The notes: a model not told the origin generated them from the letters alone. DNA of 64,000 bases from Pontibacter sp. FD36 (GCF_015686655.1 NZ_JADPMP010000001.1:62001-126000); one strand, 5' to 3'. Shown: positions 1 to 10,014, counted from the first letter of the stretch. Program-made: numbers and translations.

Positions 1-1562
1 ATGCACATCTCGTCGATCAACTGTTCAGTGGTATACAGGAACTGCTCTTTTGGCAAGTACTGTGCATATCCCAATGCGGCTACACCACGTGGAACAATAC
101 TCACTTTCACCAACGGATCGGCGTGCTCCAGGAACCAGCCTGCAATTGCGTGACCGGCTTCGTGGTAAGCAACAATCTTCTTCTCTTCAGGAGAGATGAT
201 TTTGTTCTTCTTCTCCAAACCACCGATCACGCGGTCGATGGCATCGTTGAAGTCTGCCTGGTCAACTGCTTTTTTGTTGCGACGGGCGGCAATCAAAGCA
301 GCCTCGTTACACACGTTGGCAATTTCGGCACCGGCAAAACCAGGTGTCTGGGCTGCCAGCTTACGGGCATCTACATCAGCAGACAGGGTAAGCGGCTTCA
401 AGTGTACATCAAAGATCTCGGTACGGCCGTTGATATCCGGCTTGTCAATGCTGATCTGACGGTCAAAACGTCCCGGACGAAGCAGGGCCGAGTCCAGAGT
501 GTCTGGGCGGTTGGTCGCTGCCAGGATAATTACACCTGAGTCAGTCGCAAAACCATCCATCTCAACCAGCAGGGAGTTCAGCGTATTCTCACGTTCGTCG
601 TTGCCACCTGGTGTAGCGCCACGGCTACGGTGACGGCCAATGGCGTCAATCTCGTCAATGAAGATGATACATGGTGCTTTGGCTTTGGCCTGCTTGAACA
701 GGTCACGCACACGGGCTGCACCCACACCTACGAACATTTCCACAAAGTCAGAACCTGACAGCGAGAAGAACGGCACGTCGGCTTCACCAGCCACCGCCTT
801 CGCAAGCAATGTTTTACCTGTACCAGGAGGGCCTACCAATAGGGCACCTTTCGGGATCTTACCACCCAGGATCGTGAATTTGCTTGGATTCTTAAGGAAC
901 TCCACGATCTCTTGAATCTCTTCTTTCGCCTCTTCCAGGCCTGCCACGTCCTTAAACGTGATCTTTACCTTGTTTTCAGCGTCAAACAGCGCGGCTTTGG
1001 ACTTGCCGATGTTGAAGATCTGACCACCTGCGCCACCCGCTGTTACACGGCGCATCAGGAACCAGAAACCGAACAGCAACAGGATCAGGAAGCCCCATTG
1101 GAAGAAGAAGTCGGCAAAGCCGGTACGTGTCTCAATGGTATAAGGCACACGGTTCTCGCGCGGGATGTTAGCCTGCAGCTTTTCGTAATCTTCCTTGAAA
1201 GACTCTGCTGTGATGATAGTGAAGTGGTAATGCGGACCCTGGTCCATGCTGCCCAAAGTGCCACGACTGGACAGCTCACGGCTGTACTTTTCGTTCTGCA
1301 GGGCATCTTCCTTCAGGTATACCTCTACGACTTTGCCGTTCACGATGGTCAGTTTATTCACATCGTTGCTCAGCAGCATCTCCTCAAAGTTCTGCTGGGT
1401 GGTTTCTACAGAGGCGTTGCTCTTGTTGAGCCAGGTGAGTCCGAAAATAAGCAGGATTAGTACCGCCAGCATCCACAGCTGCATTGTAGGCCGTGGAGGG
1501 GTTGGAGGTATCATCGGCTTCTTCTTCTTATTGTTATTTCCTTTATTATTCTTTTCAGCCAT
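1..1562 (-). CDS. ftsH: ATP-dependent zinc metalloprotease FtsH (C-terminus cut by window edge)
   Basis: Membrane-anchored AAA+ protease that extracts and degrades membrane and regulatory proteins. The first ~520 codons are present and the C-terminal part lies outside the window. The start is MAEKNN at 1562, followed by a Lys/Asn/Pro-rich cytoplasmic tail, a first membrane segment near residues 27-45, a periplasmic domain, and a second membrane segment near 152-170. The AAA module shows Walker A (GPPGTGKT near 243) and Walker B (IIFIDE near 298). The zinc-binding HEAGH is near 466; the third zinc ligand would lie beyond the edge. It is followed downstream of rsfS on the same strand, so rsfS-ftsH is probably one transcript, as is common in Bacteroidota. 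Identification is secure. Confidence 0.97.
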   Translation of the reverse strand, partial: MAEKNNKGNNNKKKKPMIPPTPPRPTMQLWMLAVLILLIFGLTWLNKSNASVETTQQNFEEMLLSNDVNKLTIVNGKVVEVYLKEDALQNEKYSRELSSRGTLGSMDQGPHYHFTIITAESFKEDYEKLQANIPRENRVPYTIETRTGFADFFFQWGFLILLLFGFWFLMRRVTAGGAGGQIFNIGKSKAALFDAENKVKITFKDVAGLEEAKEEIQEIVEFLKNPSKFTILGGKIPKGALLVGPPGTGKTLLAKAVAGEADVPFFSLSGSDFVEMFVGVGAARVRDLFKQAKAKAPCIIFIDEIDAIGRHRSRGATPGGNDERENTLNSLLVEMDGFATDSGVIILAATNRPDTLDSALLRPGRFDRQISIDKPDINGRTEIFDVHLKPLTLSADVDARKLAAQTPGFAGAEIANVCNEAALIAARRNKKAVDQADFNDAIDRVIGGLEKKNKIISPEEKKIVAYHEAGHAIAGWFLEHADPLVKVSIVPRGVAALGYAQYLPKEQFLYTTEQLIDEMC

Positions 1563-1633
1563 GAATATGTTGTTTCAGGATACATGAAATACAGAGAGCT
1601 GCCCGGTTTTGTTTTAGGGAGCCCCTGCTAAGC

Positions 1634-2008
1634 TTAGGCATCTTCAATACGGCGGATGCCTGCGTCGCCCCACAGCTCTTCTAAAGCGTAAAACTCACGT
1701 TTGTCTTTCAGAAATACATGCACTACCACGTCCACGTAATCAAGCAGGACCCACTCTTTGTTGGTGCGTCCCTCACTTTGCCACGGGTTCTGGCGTGTTG
1801 CTTTGTATATTTCTTCTTCGATAGACGATGCAATAGCGTCCAGCTGTGTGTCTGATGAAGCAGATGCGATTACAAAGTAATCAGATACGGCATTTTTGAG
1901 TGACTTCAGGTTAAGAACGACGATATCGCTCGCTTTCTTTTCCTGCATGCCTTTTACTACAAGCTCTGCCAATATGTCTGAATTGGCCTCAGCCTTGGTT
2001 TCTTTCAT
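1634..2008 (-). CDS. rsfS: Ribosome silencing factor RsfS (Iojap/YbeB family)
   Basis: Small protein of 124 residues matching the RsfS family in length and sequence. Family members bind ribosomal protein L14 of the large subunit and block subunit joining when nutrients are short. The C-terminal half carries the typical stretch from the WQSEGRTNKEWVLLDYVDVV region to the HVFLKDKREFYALEELWGD region. It starts with MKETKAEAN at 2008, 24 bases downstream of a TACTTTTG promoter-like element, and is followed 71 bp later by ftsH on the same strand. It is divergent from birA. No oddities seen. Confidence 0.95.
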   Translation of the reverse strand: MKETKAEANSDILAELVVKGMQEKKASDIVVLNLKSLKNAVSDYFVIASASSDTQLDAIASSIEEEIYKATRQNPWQSEGRTNKEWVLLDYVDVVVHVFLKDKREFYALEELWGDAGIRRIEDA

Positions 2009-2018
2009 TTGTACTACT

Positions 2019-2026
2019 TAAATTTG
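2019..2026 (+). promoter_or_regulatory. Bacteroidota-type -7 element for birA
   Basis: TAAATTTG fits the Bacteroidota -7 consensus TAnnTTTG and ends 31 bases before the birA ATG. A TTG at 1995-1997 is at a suitable distance to serve as the -33 element. It is read from the sequence only; no start site is known. Confidence 0.45.
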
Positions 2027-2031
2027 ATTTA

Positions 2032-2039
2032 CAAAAGTA
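2032..2039 (-). promoter_or_regulatory. Bacteroidota-type -7 element for rsfS-ftsH
   Basis: On the minus strand this reads TACTTTTG, an exact TAnnTTTG match 24 bases upstream of the rsfS start. It lies 5 bases from the opposing birA element, so the two divergent promoters would overlap in this 49-bp gap. Confidence 0.45.
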
Positions 2040-2057
2040 CTAAATTCTGTTTAATCT

Positions 2058-2807
2058 ATGTTGCCTAATACGCTGTTTATGGGCCAGCAGCTGTTTTTTC
2101 TGCCGGTTTGTAAATCCACCAACTCAGAGGCCCAGCAGCTACTCCTCAAAAATGAAGCCACAGAGGGTTGTGTGGTGCTTACTGACGAGCAGACGCATGG
2201 TCGCGGTCAGCGGGGCAATACCTGGGAGGCAGCTCCCGGTAAAAATATCACACTTTCTGTAATTCTGTCACCTGTTTTTCTGGCTGTCAGGCACCAGTTT
2301 TACCTCAATATGGCGGTATCGCTGGCAGTGCTTGACCTGTTGCGCGAACAGGGACTGGGGCATGCCCGTGTCAAGTGGCCCAACGACCTTTATTTTGAGG
2401 ACAGGAAGCTTGGCGGGATTCTGATTGAAAATACAGTTACTAGTCAATCCATACAACACAGTATTGTCGGGATTGGTTTAAACGTAAATCAGCTTCATTT
2501 CGGAATCGGCACGGCCACTTCGCTGGCAGCCGAGGTAGGTACGCAACTTGATGTGAAAAGATTGGTGAACAGGCTGCTCGAGCTGCTCGAAAAACGATAC
2601 CTGGAGCTTCGTAGTGGCAGAACAGACAAGTTGAAGTATGAGTACTTGCAGGCTTTGTACCGCTACCAGGAAGAGCATGGCTATGTGGTTGGAGCTGAGC
2701 AGGTGCAGGGGAGGATCATGGGTGTGGATGAAGATGGTCGTCTGGCCTTGCAGATTGAAGGCGAACTGCGTTACTTCGGTTTCAAAGAAGTCTCTTTCAT
2801 TATTTGA
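2058..2807 (+). CDS. birA: Biotin--[acetyl-CoA-carboxylase] ligase BirA (catalytic domain only)
   Basis: Attaches biotin to the carrier domain of acetyl-CoA carboxylase and related enzymes through biotinyl-AMP. The 249-residue protein has the ligase signature GRGQRGNTW (residues 48-56), KWPNDL (106-111) and the KLGGIL segment just after it, then a small C-terminal SH3-like domain. It lacks the N-terminal winged-helix of E. coli BirA, so it should not act as a repressor. The last 8 bases overlap the convergent YceI gene. An internal start at MGQQLF (residue 8) is also possible. Confidence 0.95.
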   Translation: MLPNTLFMGQQLFFLPVCKSTNSEAQQLLLKNEATEGCVVLTDEQTHGRGQRGNTWEAAPGKNITLSVILSPVFLAVRHQFYLNMAVSLAVLDLLREQGLGHARVKWPNDLYFEDRKLGGILIENTVTSQSIQHSIVGIGLNVNQLHFGIGTATSLAAEVGTQLDVKRLVNRLLELLEKRYLELRSGRTDKLKYEYLQALYRYQEEHGYVVGAEQVQGRIMGVDEDGRLALQIEGELRYFGFKEVSFII

Positions 2808-3393
2808 TGCTGAGTTTTTTGGCGGCTGCGATCTGCTGCGGATCAGGAGTAGTGGGCGAGAGGGGCATCTTGAGCGAAACGTTCATGGTGCTGGCGCCAT
2901 AGCCTGAACTTAGTTTTGGCGCTTGTATGTGATGGTCAGCTAGTTTGACCGGGAAGTCGGTCAGCAGTTGCCAAGTGTTTCCGCTCTGAACGAGTGTGCC
3001 TGTGATGGTTCTTTTCTTTGCAACACCATGGATGGTCAGAGTGCCTGTAGCAGTTACTTTCGCTTCCCCCTTGGCTGAAATGGGGCCTTTGTCTATAATT
3101 CTTCCTACAAATGTAGCCTTCTGGTAGCGACTGCTCTGCATGTACTTGTCATTGAAGCGCTCCTGCATGAGGGAGTTGAGAAACCTGAAAGAGGTGATGG
3201 GAACGTCAAATCTGAATTTGCCTGTCTCAAGATCAATCAGGCCATTGGCGGACTCAGATGTGCCCTTGATCAGGCTAAGTGGTGCACCAGCCTCAAACAC
3301 GATAGTGCCGATGCCTTTATAGGTCCCTGTCTGGGCTTGTGTCTGTGGGATCATCCCATACAGGATGCATACAAATAGGAGTAGCTTTTTCAT
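2800..3393 (-). CDS. YceI-family exported lipid-binding-like protein
   Basis: A 197-residue protein with a clear signal peptide (MKKLLLFVCILYGMIPQTQA) and a YceI-type beta-barrel domain. Recognisable family stretches are the segment around FDVPITSFRFLNSLMQERF, the ATFVGRI motif, and the repeated strand pattern ending in LTIHGV. YceI proteins bind long isoprenoid or fatty molecules in the periplasm, but their precise role is unclear. It is convergent with birA, overlapping it by 8 bp, and is followed upstream by a gene-poor stretch, so it is probably transcribed alone. Confidence 0.88.
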   Translation of the reverse strand: MKKLLLFVCILYGMIPQTQAQTGTYKGIGTIVFEAGAPLSLIKGTSESANGLIDLETGKFRFDVPITSFRFLNSLMQERFNDKYMQSSRYQKATFVGRIIDKGPISAKGEAKVTATGTLTIHGVAKKRTITGTLVQSGNTWQLLTDFPVKLADHHIQAPKLSSGYGASTMNVSLKMPLSPTTPDPQQIAAAKKLSIK

Positions 3394-4180
3394 ACATGTC
3401 TTGTCCTCTCTTCGGTTAAGCTTTCCTTATATTTATTTAACTAATCTGAGCAGAGATGGTTGAGCTCATTCACTAAAAATAGTGGTCCATTTCTTAATGT
3501 TTTTTCTGTTCAATCTTCCATATATCTCACCGACTTTATTTTTTAAATCAGTGCCATTAGGTGTAGTCGTTCAACCAGATCCAAGGCGCACGTAGCGTCT
3601 TCACAAACTATTTTTGTTAAAAATATAGGGCTAGTTAATACCATACTGGGTATGGGGATTAGTCCAAAATATTGTTTGTTTTTAATGTAACGGGGTGGTG
3701 GTTGCTGAGTTGCACATTTTATAGCTATATCCATATTGTTCAATCGATTTCCTTTTATCGTTATAAATTCAATTTGGGTTTGTAGGGTTGGTTTTTAGAC
3801 GTCACTTATCAAGTGATGCCTTATTGAAGGTGGTTGATTAATATAGTATAATTGTAATATCGTCATCGGGGTTTGTAATGGAGCAGGAAGATGTTTATTG
3901 TTCAATTCAGGTTATCATAACATAAGGCACTTGGAAGCTAATTGGCAGGATGTGATGCAACCCTTAGCCCTGATGTAGAGTCATGGTTGTGCAAAGAGTA
4001 TGGTAAGGCATGGTTCTTGATATTGAATGTGCAGAGCCAAAACAGAAAAAAACGGAGGTATAGCTTTTTCTATAGTATGCTGTATTTTTAATTAGATTTT
4101 TTCTATTTACTATATTTTGGTATATCTTTGACATCCTGCCAGCTAGTGGCCAGGACCTTTAGAAAAGCGAGGTGTGATAT
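3394..4180. other. Gene-poor intergenic stretch
   Basis: About 790 AT-rich bases between the divergent YceI and T9SS-cargo genes. A 66-codon minus-strand ORF at 3543-3743 lacks any recognisable feature and I do not call it. The right end holds the promoter of the downstream gene. Nothing else was identified. Confidence 0.5.
4123..4130 (+). promoter_or_regulatory. -7 element upstream of the T9SS-cargo gene
   Basis: TATCTTTG matches TAnnTTTG and lies 50 bases before the ATG at 4181. No clear -33 element was found, so this is tentative. Confidence 0.4.
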
Positions 4181-4759
4181 ATGAGAACTTTTACAAAAAT
4201 GATAATAATGGCTGTTTTTGCGGTAACGCATTTAGCAGCATACAGTGTAATGGCCGACGGACGCTTGAAGGAGGCTGGTGTATTGCCCGTGAATACCGGG
4301 GGTGCCTCAGCCTGGAAAGCCATACCTGAGAAGAAAGCCGAGGCGAATGTGCGTGCTGAGAATGCCAGGACTGCTTCGTGGGTTAAGAACTATACTGCAA
4401 ACAAGAATAGGGGTTTATACCTGACTGAAACGGCTTATGCTGGTTCTTCACAGTTTGTGATCAGCTCTTACATGGCTTTTATGCCAGCGCCAGAGCGTCA
4501 GACTCCTTCAATCAATGCCTACCCGAACCCTTCGCGTGGCATCACCCGTGTGTCGCTGTCGCAGGTAGGTATGGCTGAAAACTACAAACTGAAGATTTCG
4601 AATACGATCGGTAAAGTGATGGAAACGCACGAGCTGCCGGTAACGCACTCCAATGTGTTCATTCTCGATATGACAGGATACCCGGCCGGAGTGTATTTTT
4701 ACAGCCTGCTCGTGAACGATAAGACGGTGGAAACGAAGCGTTTGATCCTCCAGAAATAA
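4181..4759 (+). CDS. Secreted protein with C-terminal T9SS type A sorting domain
   Basis: A 192-residue protein with an N-terminal signal peptide ending near MADG. Its last ~80 residues form a Por secretion tail: NAYPNPSRG near residue 111, then GVYFYSLLVNDK and the terminal KRLILQK. This tail directs export by the type IX secretion system and is removed or anchored at the outer surface. The short middle part has no recognisable domain, so the protein may be little more than a tail plus linker. It is monocistronic, with its own promoter-like element and a strong terminator just downstream. Confidence 0.85.
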   Translation: MRTFTKMIIMAVFAVTHLAAYSVMADGRLKEAGVLPVNTGGASAWKAIPEKKAEANVRAENARTASWVKNYTANKNRGLYLTETAYAGSSQFVISSYMAFMPAPERQTPSINAYPNPSRGITRVSLSQVGMAENYKLKISNTIGKVMETHELPVTHSNVFILDMTGYPAGVYFYSLLVNDKTVETKRLILQK

Positions 4760-4785
4760 AAGGGAGCTATACCCGTTATAATAGC

Positions 4786-4815
4786 AAAAGCCAGTTGAGA
4801 GACTGGCTTTTTTTT
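4786..4815 (+). terminator. Rho-independent terminator
   Basis: A 10-bp perfect stem (AAAAGCCAGT / ACTGGCTTTT) with a 6-base loop, followed by a T run; it follows the T9SS-cargo gene. Confidence 0.9.
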
Positions 4816-4888
4816 ATTGCTGACTTGCCAAAGGTGCGCAGGCACCAATTTATTTAGTATTTTCGACGCTGAATATTTTAGAATTGCT

Positions 4889-7843
4889 ATGACGGATTAT
4901 CGCAAGATAAACAACCTCGTAGGCTGGCTCGTGTTTTTGATCGCGACGGCCGTTTATGTATTGACGCTGGAACCTACCGCCAGTTTCTGGGATGCGGGCG
5001 AATTCATCGCCTGTTCTTACAAGCTCTTAGTGCCGCACCCTCCGGGGGCACCTTTCTACCTGCTGGTAGGCCGCATCTTCTCCATGTTTGCCAGCGACCC
5101 AACCCAAGTGGCCTGGTGGGTTAACCTGCTATCCGCTCTGAGTAGCTCATTCACAGTTCTGTTCCTGTTCTGGTCCATCACCATCCTGTCACGCCGGTTG
5201 CTGGTGAAGCAGGAGGGAGTAGCGCCTACCAAAGGCCAGACGGTGCTGATCATGGGTGCTGGCGCCGTTGGTGCACTCGCCTATACTTTCACCGATTCAG
5301 CCTGGTTCTCAGCAGTTGAGGCAGAGGTATACGCCATGTCGTCATTCTTCACGGCCATTGTGTTCTGGGCTATGTTGCGTTGGGAATCCAAGGTAGGTGA
5401 GTCGCTGTCAGACAAGTGGCTGATCCTGATTGCCTACCTGATAGGTCTCTCGATTGGTGCCCACTTGCTAAACCTGGTAGCTATACCTGCGTTGGCCTTC
5501 ATCTATTATTTCCGTCTGTACAGACCAACCTGGAAGGGTGGCGTGATCGCTTTCCTGATCAGTGCTGTGATTGTGATCGCAATTTTGTGGGGTATCATAC
5601 CTGGTTTGCCGTCACTTGCCGGCAATGTCGAGGTGTTCTTCGTAAATTCACTGGGCCTGCCTTTCGGTTCAGGCATCATTTTCTTTGTGATCCTGCTAGT
5701 AGCAGCCATCATCTATGGTATACGCTACTCTATTAAGCATAATATTCGGGTGCTGAACACAGCCATTCTGTGCTTCACTTTCATCCTGATCGGCTACTCT
5801 TCTTACATGATGATTCCGATCCGCTCTTCTTATAACCCAACCATTGACGAAAACGACCCGCAGGATATCCTGAGCTTTGTGTCATACCTGAAGCGTGAGC
5901 AGTACGGTGACCGTCCACTGCTTTACGGGCCGCAGTACAATGCGCAGCCGGTTTCACAGGAAGAGGGAGCACCACGTTACGTGAAGGGTAAGGATAAATA
6001 TGTGGTAACCGGCCGCAAACTGGAGACTGTATATGACAGCAAAGACAAGACACTCCTGCCGCGTATCTACAGTGACAATCCGCAGCACCTGCAGGAGTAT
6101 AAGAAGTGGGTAGACCTCCGGGAGGGGCAGGCGCCAACATTTGGTCAGAACCTGAGCTTCCTGCTACGCTACCAGTTGGGCCACATGTACTGGCGCTATT
6201 TCCTATGGAACTTCGTAGGGCGTGAAAGTGATGTGCAGCAGGCCGGTGTACTATGGTTCGGCAAACCAACTGATGGCGTGCCTGACCGGGTAGCCAATAG
6301 CAAGGCGCGTAACACCTTCTATTTGCTGCCACTTGTTTTCGGTATCATCGGTTTGATATTCCAGATACGCAAGAATGAGCGCGATGCCTTTATCGTAGGC
6401 TTGCTCTTCTTCTTTACAGGTATAGCCATTGCCCTATACCTGAATCAGCCGCCAATAGAGCCGCGTGAGCGTGACTATACCTTTGCTGGTTCGTTCTACG
6501 CCTTCTCGATCTGGATCGGTTTGGGTGTGCTGGGTATAGCCGAGCTGCTAAACCGCGGCCTGCGCAATGTGACGACCAGTGGAGCCATTGCCACCGTCAT
6601 CGGCCTGGCAGTGCCAGGTATACTGGCCGCTGAAGGCTGGGACGACCATGACCGCTCCAACCGCTACCACTCTGTGGACTCTGCTAAAAACCTGCTGGAT
6701 TCAGTGGCGCCTAACGGCATCCTGTTTACTAACGGTGACAACGATACCTTCCCGCTGTGGTATGCACAGGAAGTGGAAGGTTACCGTACCGATGTGCGGG
6801 TAGCCGTACTGAGCTACCTGAACACCGACTGGTACATCGACCAGATGAAGCGCCAGGCTTACGAGTCGGATCCGTGGCCGCTGTCGCTTGAGAACGAAAA
6901 CTACCGCCAGGGTACGAATGACTACCTACCTTATGTAGAGCGGCAGCAGGTAGCGGCAGGTATAGACCTGAAGCAGTTTGTGAGCCTGATCCGCCAGAAC
7001 CACCCGGCACTGCAGGTGCAGGCAGGTAGCGGCAGTACGCTTCTGAGCTTCCCTACCAAAAACTTCTTCCTGAATGTTGATACCGATAAGGTTGCACAGG
7101 CAGGTTTTGTGGCAGACGATTACCAGGATCAGATCTCGGACCGGATGCAGTGGACCATCAACAAGTCACTGCTTGAGAAGAAGCACATGATCATACTGGA
7201 TCTGCTGGCCACAAACGAGTGGAACCGCCCTGTGTACTTCTCCACTACGGTGAACAGCGCTGACTTTATGGGACTTTCCGAATACTTCCAGTTGGAGGGT
7301 CTCGCTTATCGTGTGGTGCCTGTGAAAGTGAGCAGCGAGGATATGCCGGGCTTCCTGAACAAGGAGTTGATGTACAAGAATATGATGAACTTCAAATTCC
7401 GCAACTTCAACGATCCGAGCATCTTCTATGACGAGAACTACTTCCGCTTCGCAGCCAATGCCCGCGATAAGTTCGGTAAGCTGGCCGCGGAGTATCTGAT
7501 GAGCGGTGACAATGCCCGTGCCAAAGAGATTGTGGACTACTGCTTTGAGCAGCTGCCGCCAAGCACGATCCCTTACGACTACTATACGCCGCAGTTTGTC
7601 TCTATCATGGCCGATCTGGGCGAAGAGGAGCGTGCAAGAAGTCTGTGGGAGGACATGGCCAAAAATTCACGTGAGTCAGTGGATTACTATCTGGAAAAAG
7701 GTGCTCTGTTCGACATGGAGATACAAACGAACCTGTTTATCATGCAGCAGCTTATAGGCGAGGCGCAGGCCATCGGCGAAGAGCAGAAGGCAAAAGAACT
7801 GCAGGATGTGTTTGTGCAATATTTGCAACGCATGCGCCGTTAA
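4889..7843 (+). CDS. DUF2723 family membrane protein (predicted glycosyltransferase)
   Basis: A large membrane protein of 984 residues from the ATG at 4889. The frame is open upstream to a TTG at 4817, but that would fall in the preceding terminator. The N-terminal two thirds has about a dozen hydrophobic segments and the early family motif SFWDAGEFIACSYKL with PHPPGAPFY. The conserved TNGDNDTFPLWYAQ segment starts the soluble C-terminal part, which ends in helical, TPR-like sequence. The family is related to protein O-mannosyltransferases (eukaryotic TMEM260 belongs to it), so a role in extracytoplasmic glycosylation is likely. This is inferred from the family; the substrate is unknown. Followed by a terminator. 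Confidence 0.88.
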   Translation: MTDYRKINNLVGWLVFLIATAVYVLTLEPTASFWDAGEFIACSYKLLVPHPPGAPFYLLVGRIFSMFASDPTQVAWWVNLLSALSSSFTVLFLFWSITILSRRLLVKQEGVAPTKGQTVLIMGAGAVGALAYTFTDSAWFSAVEAEVYAMSSFFTAIVFWAMLRWESKVGESLSDKWLILIAYLIGLSIGAHLLNLVAIPALAFIYYFRLYRPTWKGGVIAFLISAVIVIAILWGIIPGLPSLAGNVEVFFVNSLGLPFGSGIIFFVILLVAAIIYGIRYSIKHNIRVLNTAILCFTFILIGYSSYMMIPIRSSYNPTIDENDPQDILSFVSYLKREQYGDRPLLYGPQYNAQPVSQEEGAPRYVKGKDKYVVTGRKLETVYDSKDKTLLPRIYSDNPQHLQEYKKWVDLREGQAPTFGQNLSFLLRYQLGHMYWRYFLWNFVGRESDVQQAGVLWFGKPTDGVPDRVANSKARNTFYLLPLVFGIIGLIFQIRKNERDAFIVGLLFFFTGIAIALYLNQPPIEPRERDYTFAGSFYAFSIWIGLGVLGIAELLNRGLRNVTTSGAIATVIGLAVPGILAAEGWDDHDRSNRYHSVDSAKNLLDSVAPNGILFTNGDNDTFPLWYAQEVEGYRTDVRVAVLSYLNTDWYIDQMKRQAYESDPWPLSLENENYRQGTNDYLPYVERQQVAAGIDLKQFVSLIRQNHPALQVQAGSGSTLLSFPTKNFFLNVDTDKVAQAGFVADDYQDQISDRMQWTINKSLLEKKHMIILDLLATNEWNRPVYFSTTVNSADFMGLSEYFQLEGLAYRVVPVKVSSEDMPGFLNKELMYKNMMNFKFRNFNDPSIFYDENYFRFAANARDKFGKLAAEYLMSGDNARAKEIVDYCFEQLPPSTIPYDYYTPQFVSIMADLGEEERARSLWEDMAKNSRESVDYYLEKGALFDMEIQTNLFIMQQLIGEAQAIGEEQKAKELQDVFVQYLQRMRR

Positions 7844-7867
7844 ACAAAATAGAGAGTTAAACAGTAC

Positions 7868-7900
7868 AAAAGCCGAACCCGTTTCTGTGTTCGGCTTTTG
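7868..7900 (+). terminator. Rho-independent terminator
   Basis: An 11-bp perfect stem AAAAGCCGAAC / GTTCGGCTTTT after the DUF2723 gene. A T-rich tail follows only weakly. Confidence 0.8.
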
Positions 7901-7933
7901 CTATTTTCGGGTGCCTGCTTTATCTTCAAGCTA

Positions 7934-9196
7934 ATGAAACAGATAAGTCTTCTTACCTGCCTGTCAGTCCTGCTGCTCCTCTCTTCTTGCGGCAGCTCCG
8001 ACATTGCCTATGCGCCAATGTACCGTGATACCGCACCTGTTGCTCCCAGAGCTGAGCAGCCCGAGGTGGTACTGCAGCACGGCTACTACAGCACTCCCGA
8101 TAGTTTGCACCTGATCCTTCGGTTTGATGAGCTTCGGCAGCTGCTCGACCTGACACAGGCAGCTGACCGCGTGGACTTCACCATCCGCTCAGGCAGTACC
8201 GAACGGGACATGCTCCTGCTGCGCGACACCGTGCAGGTGCTGCCGCAGTACAAGGTGTTGTCGAACGGAACACTGGAGGTGCCGGTTACCATACCTGCCC
8301 GTTATGTGGCGGCAGGCAATACGATGCAGGTGCGGCTCTGGATGAAGCTGGCCGGGCAGGAGCGCCTCGGTATATCTCACCGACTGGCACTGCGACCCGA
8401 CATGCTGCGAAAAGACTTTATGCTGCTGCACGTGCGCACAAACGCTCCGGTATTGCGAGGTTTTGCTACTGCTTCGGACAGCCTATACCTGTGGCAGCAC
8501 AGCGATACCAGCGGTACGGCCACGTTCACGGTACAACAAACAAACTACACGCTGCAGCCTGCCCTGCCTCCGATGTCGACGCGGGCAGAGAGCTTACCTG
8601 AAGTGCCTCAGGTGACGGGAGGTGCGAAGCCATTGGCTGTGTTGGATACCTTTCAATTAGAACAGGAAGGGCTATACCTGTTGCGCACTGCGTCAGGTGC
8701 TACACAGGGGCTAGTGGTGCAGGGAGGTACTTACCCGCTGGTCACCCGGGTGCAGGACATGATCACCCCGCTGATTTACCTGACCACATCAACTGAGCGG
8801 GAAGCGCTTTACAGCGCCCAGGATCAGAAAGCCGCCGTGGATGGCTTCTGGTTGAAAATAGCCAAAGACAAGAAACTGGCCCGTGAACTGATCCGGGCCT
8901 ACTATACCCGCGTCGAGACAGCCAACAAGCTCTATACCTCCTTTAAGCCTGGTTGGGCAACTGACCGTGGTATGATCTACATCATTTATGGCAAGCCTCA
9001 TAACGTGAGCACCAGCCCCGATGCAGAAACCTGGATCTACCGTGAATCAGAGGCGACACCATACGTCAAGTTCGTATTTACGAAAAAAGAGAATAACTTT
9101 ACCGAAAATCACTTTGAGCTGGTACGGAATCGTGAATACGAGGAGAACTGGTACAGCACTGTAGCAAGATGGAGAGCAGGAATAATAAATTTGTAG
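7934..9196 (+). CDS. GWxTD domain-containing lipoprotein
   Basis: A 420-residue protein from the ATG at 7934; an upstream TTG would lie in the terminator. The signal peptide ends in a lipobox (LLLLSSC), so it is a predicted lipoprotein. The C-terminal domain carries the defining PGWATDRGMIYIIYGKP motif, with the family's usual WIYRESE stretch after it. GWxTD proteins are common in Bacteroidota and Acidobacteriota and have no established function. The gene overlaps the start chosen for rlmB by 28 bp, suggesting a two-gene operon. Confidence 0.88.
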   Translation: MKQISLLTCLSVLLLLSSCGSSDIAYAPMYRDTAPVAPRAEQPEVVLQHGYYSTPDSLHLILRFDELRQLLDLTQAADRVDFTIRSGSTERDMLLLRDTVQVLPQYKVLSNGTLEVPVTIPARYVAAGNTMQVRLWMKLAGQERLGISHRLALRPDMLRKDFMLLHVRTNAPVLRGFATASDSLYLWQHSDTSGTATFTVQQTNYTLQPALPPMSTRAESLPEVPQVTGGAKPLAVLDTFQLEQEGLYLLRTASGATQGLVVQGGTYPLVTRVQDMITPLIYLTTSTEREALYSAQDQKAAVDGFWLKIAKDKKLARELIRAYYTRVETANKLYTSFKPGWATDRGMIYIIYGKPHNVSTSPDAETWIYRESEATPYVKFVFTKKENNFTENHFELVRNREYEENWYSTVARWRAGIINL

Positions 9197-10014
9197 GTGG
9201 CAACCGCTATAGCGGCCCCAGAACTCCGAAGGAGGATAAAATGGAAATGATCTTTGGTCTCAGACCTATCATCGAGGCCATGCTGGCTGGAAAGGTGCTG
9301 GAGAAGATCTTTGTACAGAAGGGCGCCCGCAATGCCAATGTGGATGAACTGCTTGACCTGGCCAAGAAGCAAGACATACCTGTCGCCAGCGTACCGATTG
9401 AGAAGCTAAACAACCTGACCCGCAAAAATCACCAGGGAGCAGTTGCCTTAATCTCTGCGATCACCTACATGCCGCTGGATGAGATCGTGACCTCGCTTTT
9501 CGAGAAAGGAAAGAGCCCGCTGCTGCTTATACTTGACCGTATCACAGACGTGCGTAACTTCGGGTCTATTGCCCGTAACGCGGAATGTATGGGAGTAGAT
9601 GCGATCGTTATACCTAGCAGGGGAGGCGCCCAGATCAATGCCGATGCGATCAAAACCTCGGCCGGAGCCCTGCACCTGGTGCCTGTCTGCCGTGAGCAGA
9701 ATCTGAAGAATACGATCGATTATCTGAAAAACTACGGGGTGCAGATTGTAGCCTGCACAGAAAAGACCGAGCATAACCTGAACGATAATACAGTTGACTT
9801 TGTAGGCCCGACCGCCATTATCATGGGCAGCGAGGAAGACGGTATATCGCCGGAATACCTCAAGCGTGCTGATGCCAAGCTGCGCATTCCATTACTAGGG
9901 CAGATCGGATCGCTGAACGTATCTGTGGCAACAGGCATTATTCTGTACGAAGCCATGAGCCAGCGCCTGCGCGATACAGGCTACTCTAACCTGAATACCT
10001 TTGAGCCGAGATAA
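9169..10014 (+). CDS. rlmB: 23S rRNA (guanosine-2'-O-)-methyltransferase RlmB (SPOUT/TrmH family)
   Basis: SAM-dependent SPOUT methyltransferase of 281 residues that methylates a 23S rRNA guanosine 2'-OH. An N-terminal L30e-like substrate-binding domain (from MIFGLRPIIEAML) is followed by the trefoil-knot domain. The knot domain has LDRITDVRNFGSIARNAE, then IMGSEEDGIS and the terminal SLNVSVATGIILYE motif. The first ATG (9169) overlaps the GWxTD gene. A second ATG at 9241 is preceded by AAGGAGG, which resembles a ribosome-binding site. Relatives often have a short basic N-terminal extension, so I keep 9169 but the start is uncertain. Confidence 0.92.
   Translation: MESRNNKFVGGNRYSGPRTPKEDKMEMIFGLRPIIEAMLAGKVLEKIFVQKGARNANVDELLDLAKKQDIPVASVPIEKLNNLTRKNHQGAVALISAITYMPLDEIVTSLFEKGKSPLLLILDRITDVRNFGSIARNAECMGVDAIVIPSRGGAQINADAIKTSAGALHLVPVCREQNLKNTIDYLKNYGVQIVACTEKTEHNLNDNTVDFVGPTAIIMGSEEDGISPEYLKRADAKLRIPLLGQIGSLNVSVATGIILYEAMSQRLRDTGYSNLNTFEPR

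Noticed and set aside
123..1587. Open frames on the + strand across 1-1.6 kb
   Set aside because: They are shadows of ftsH on the minus strand, which has all AAA and zinc-protease motifs.
3543..3743. 66-codon minus-strand open frame
   Set aside because: No recognisable domain, signal or operon context in an AT-rich gap; not distinguishable from chance.
5416..6332. Open frames within the DUF2723 gene on both strands
   Set aside because: The DUF2723 frame is continuous and has clear membrane helices and family motifs; the others are shadows.
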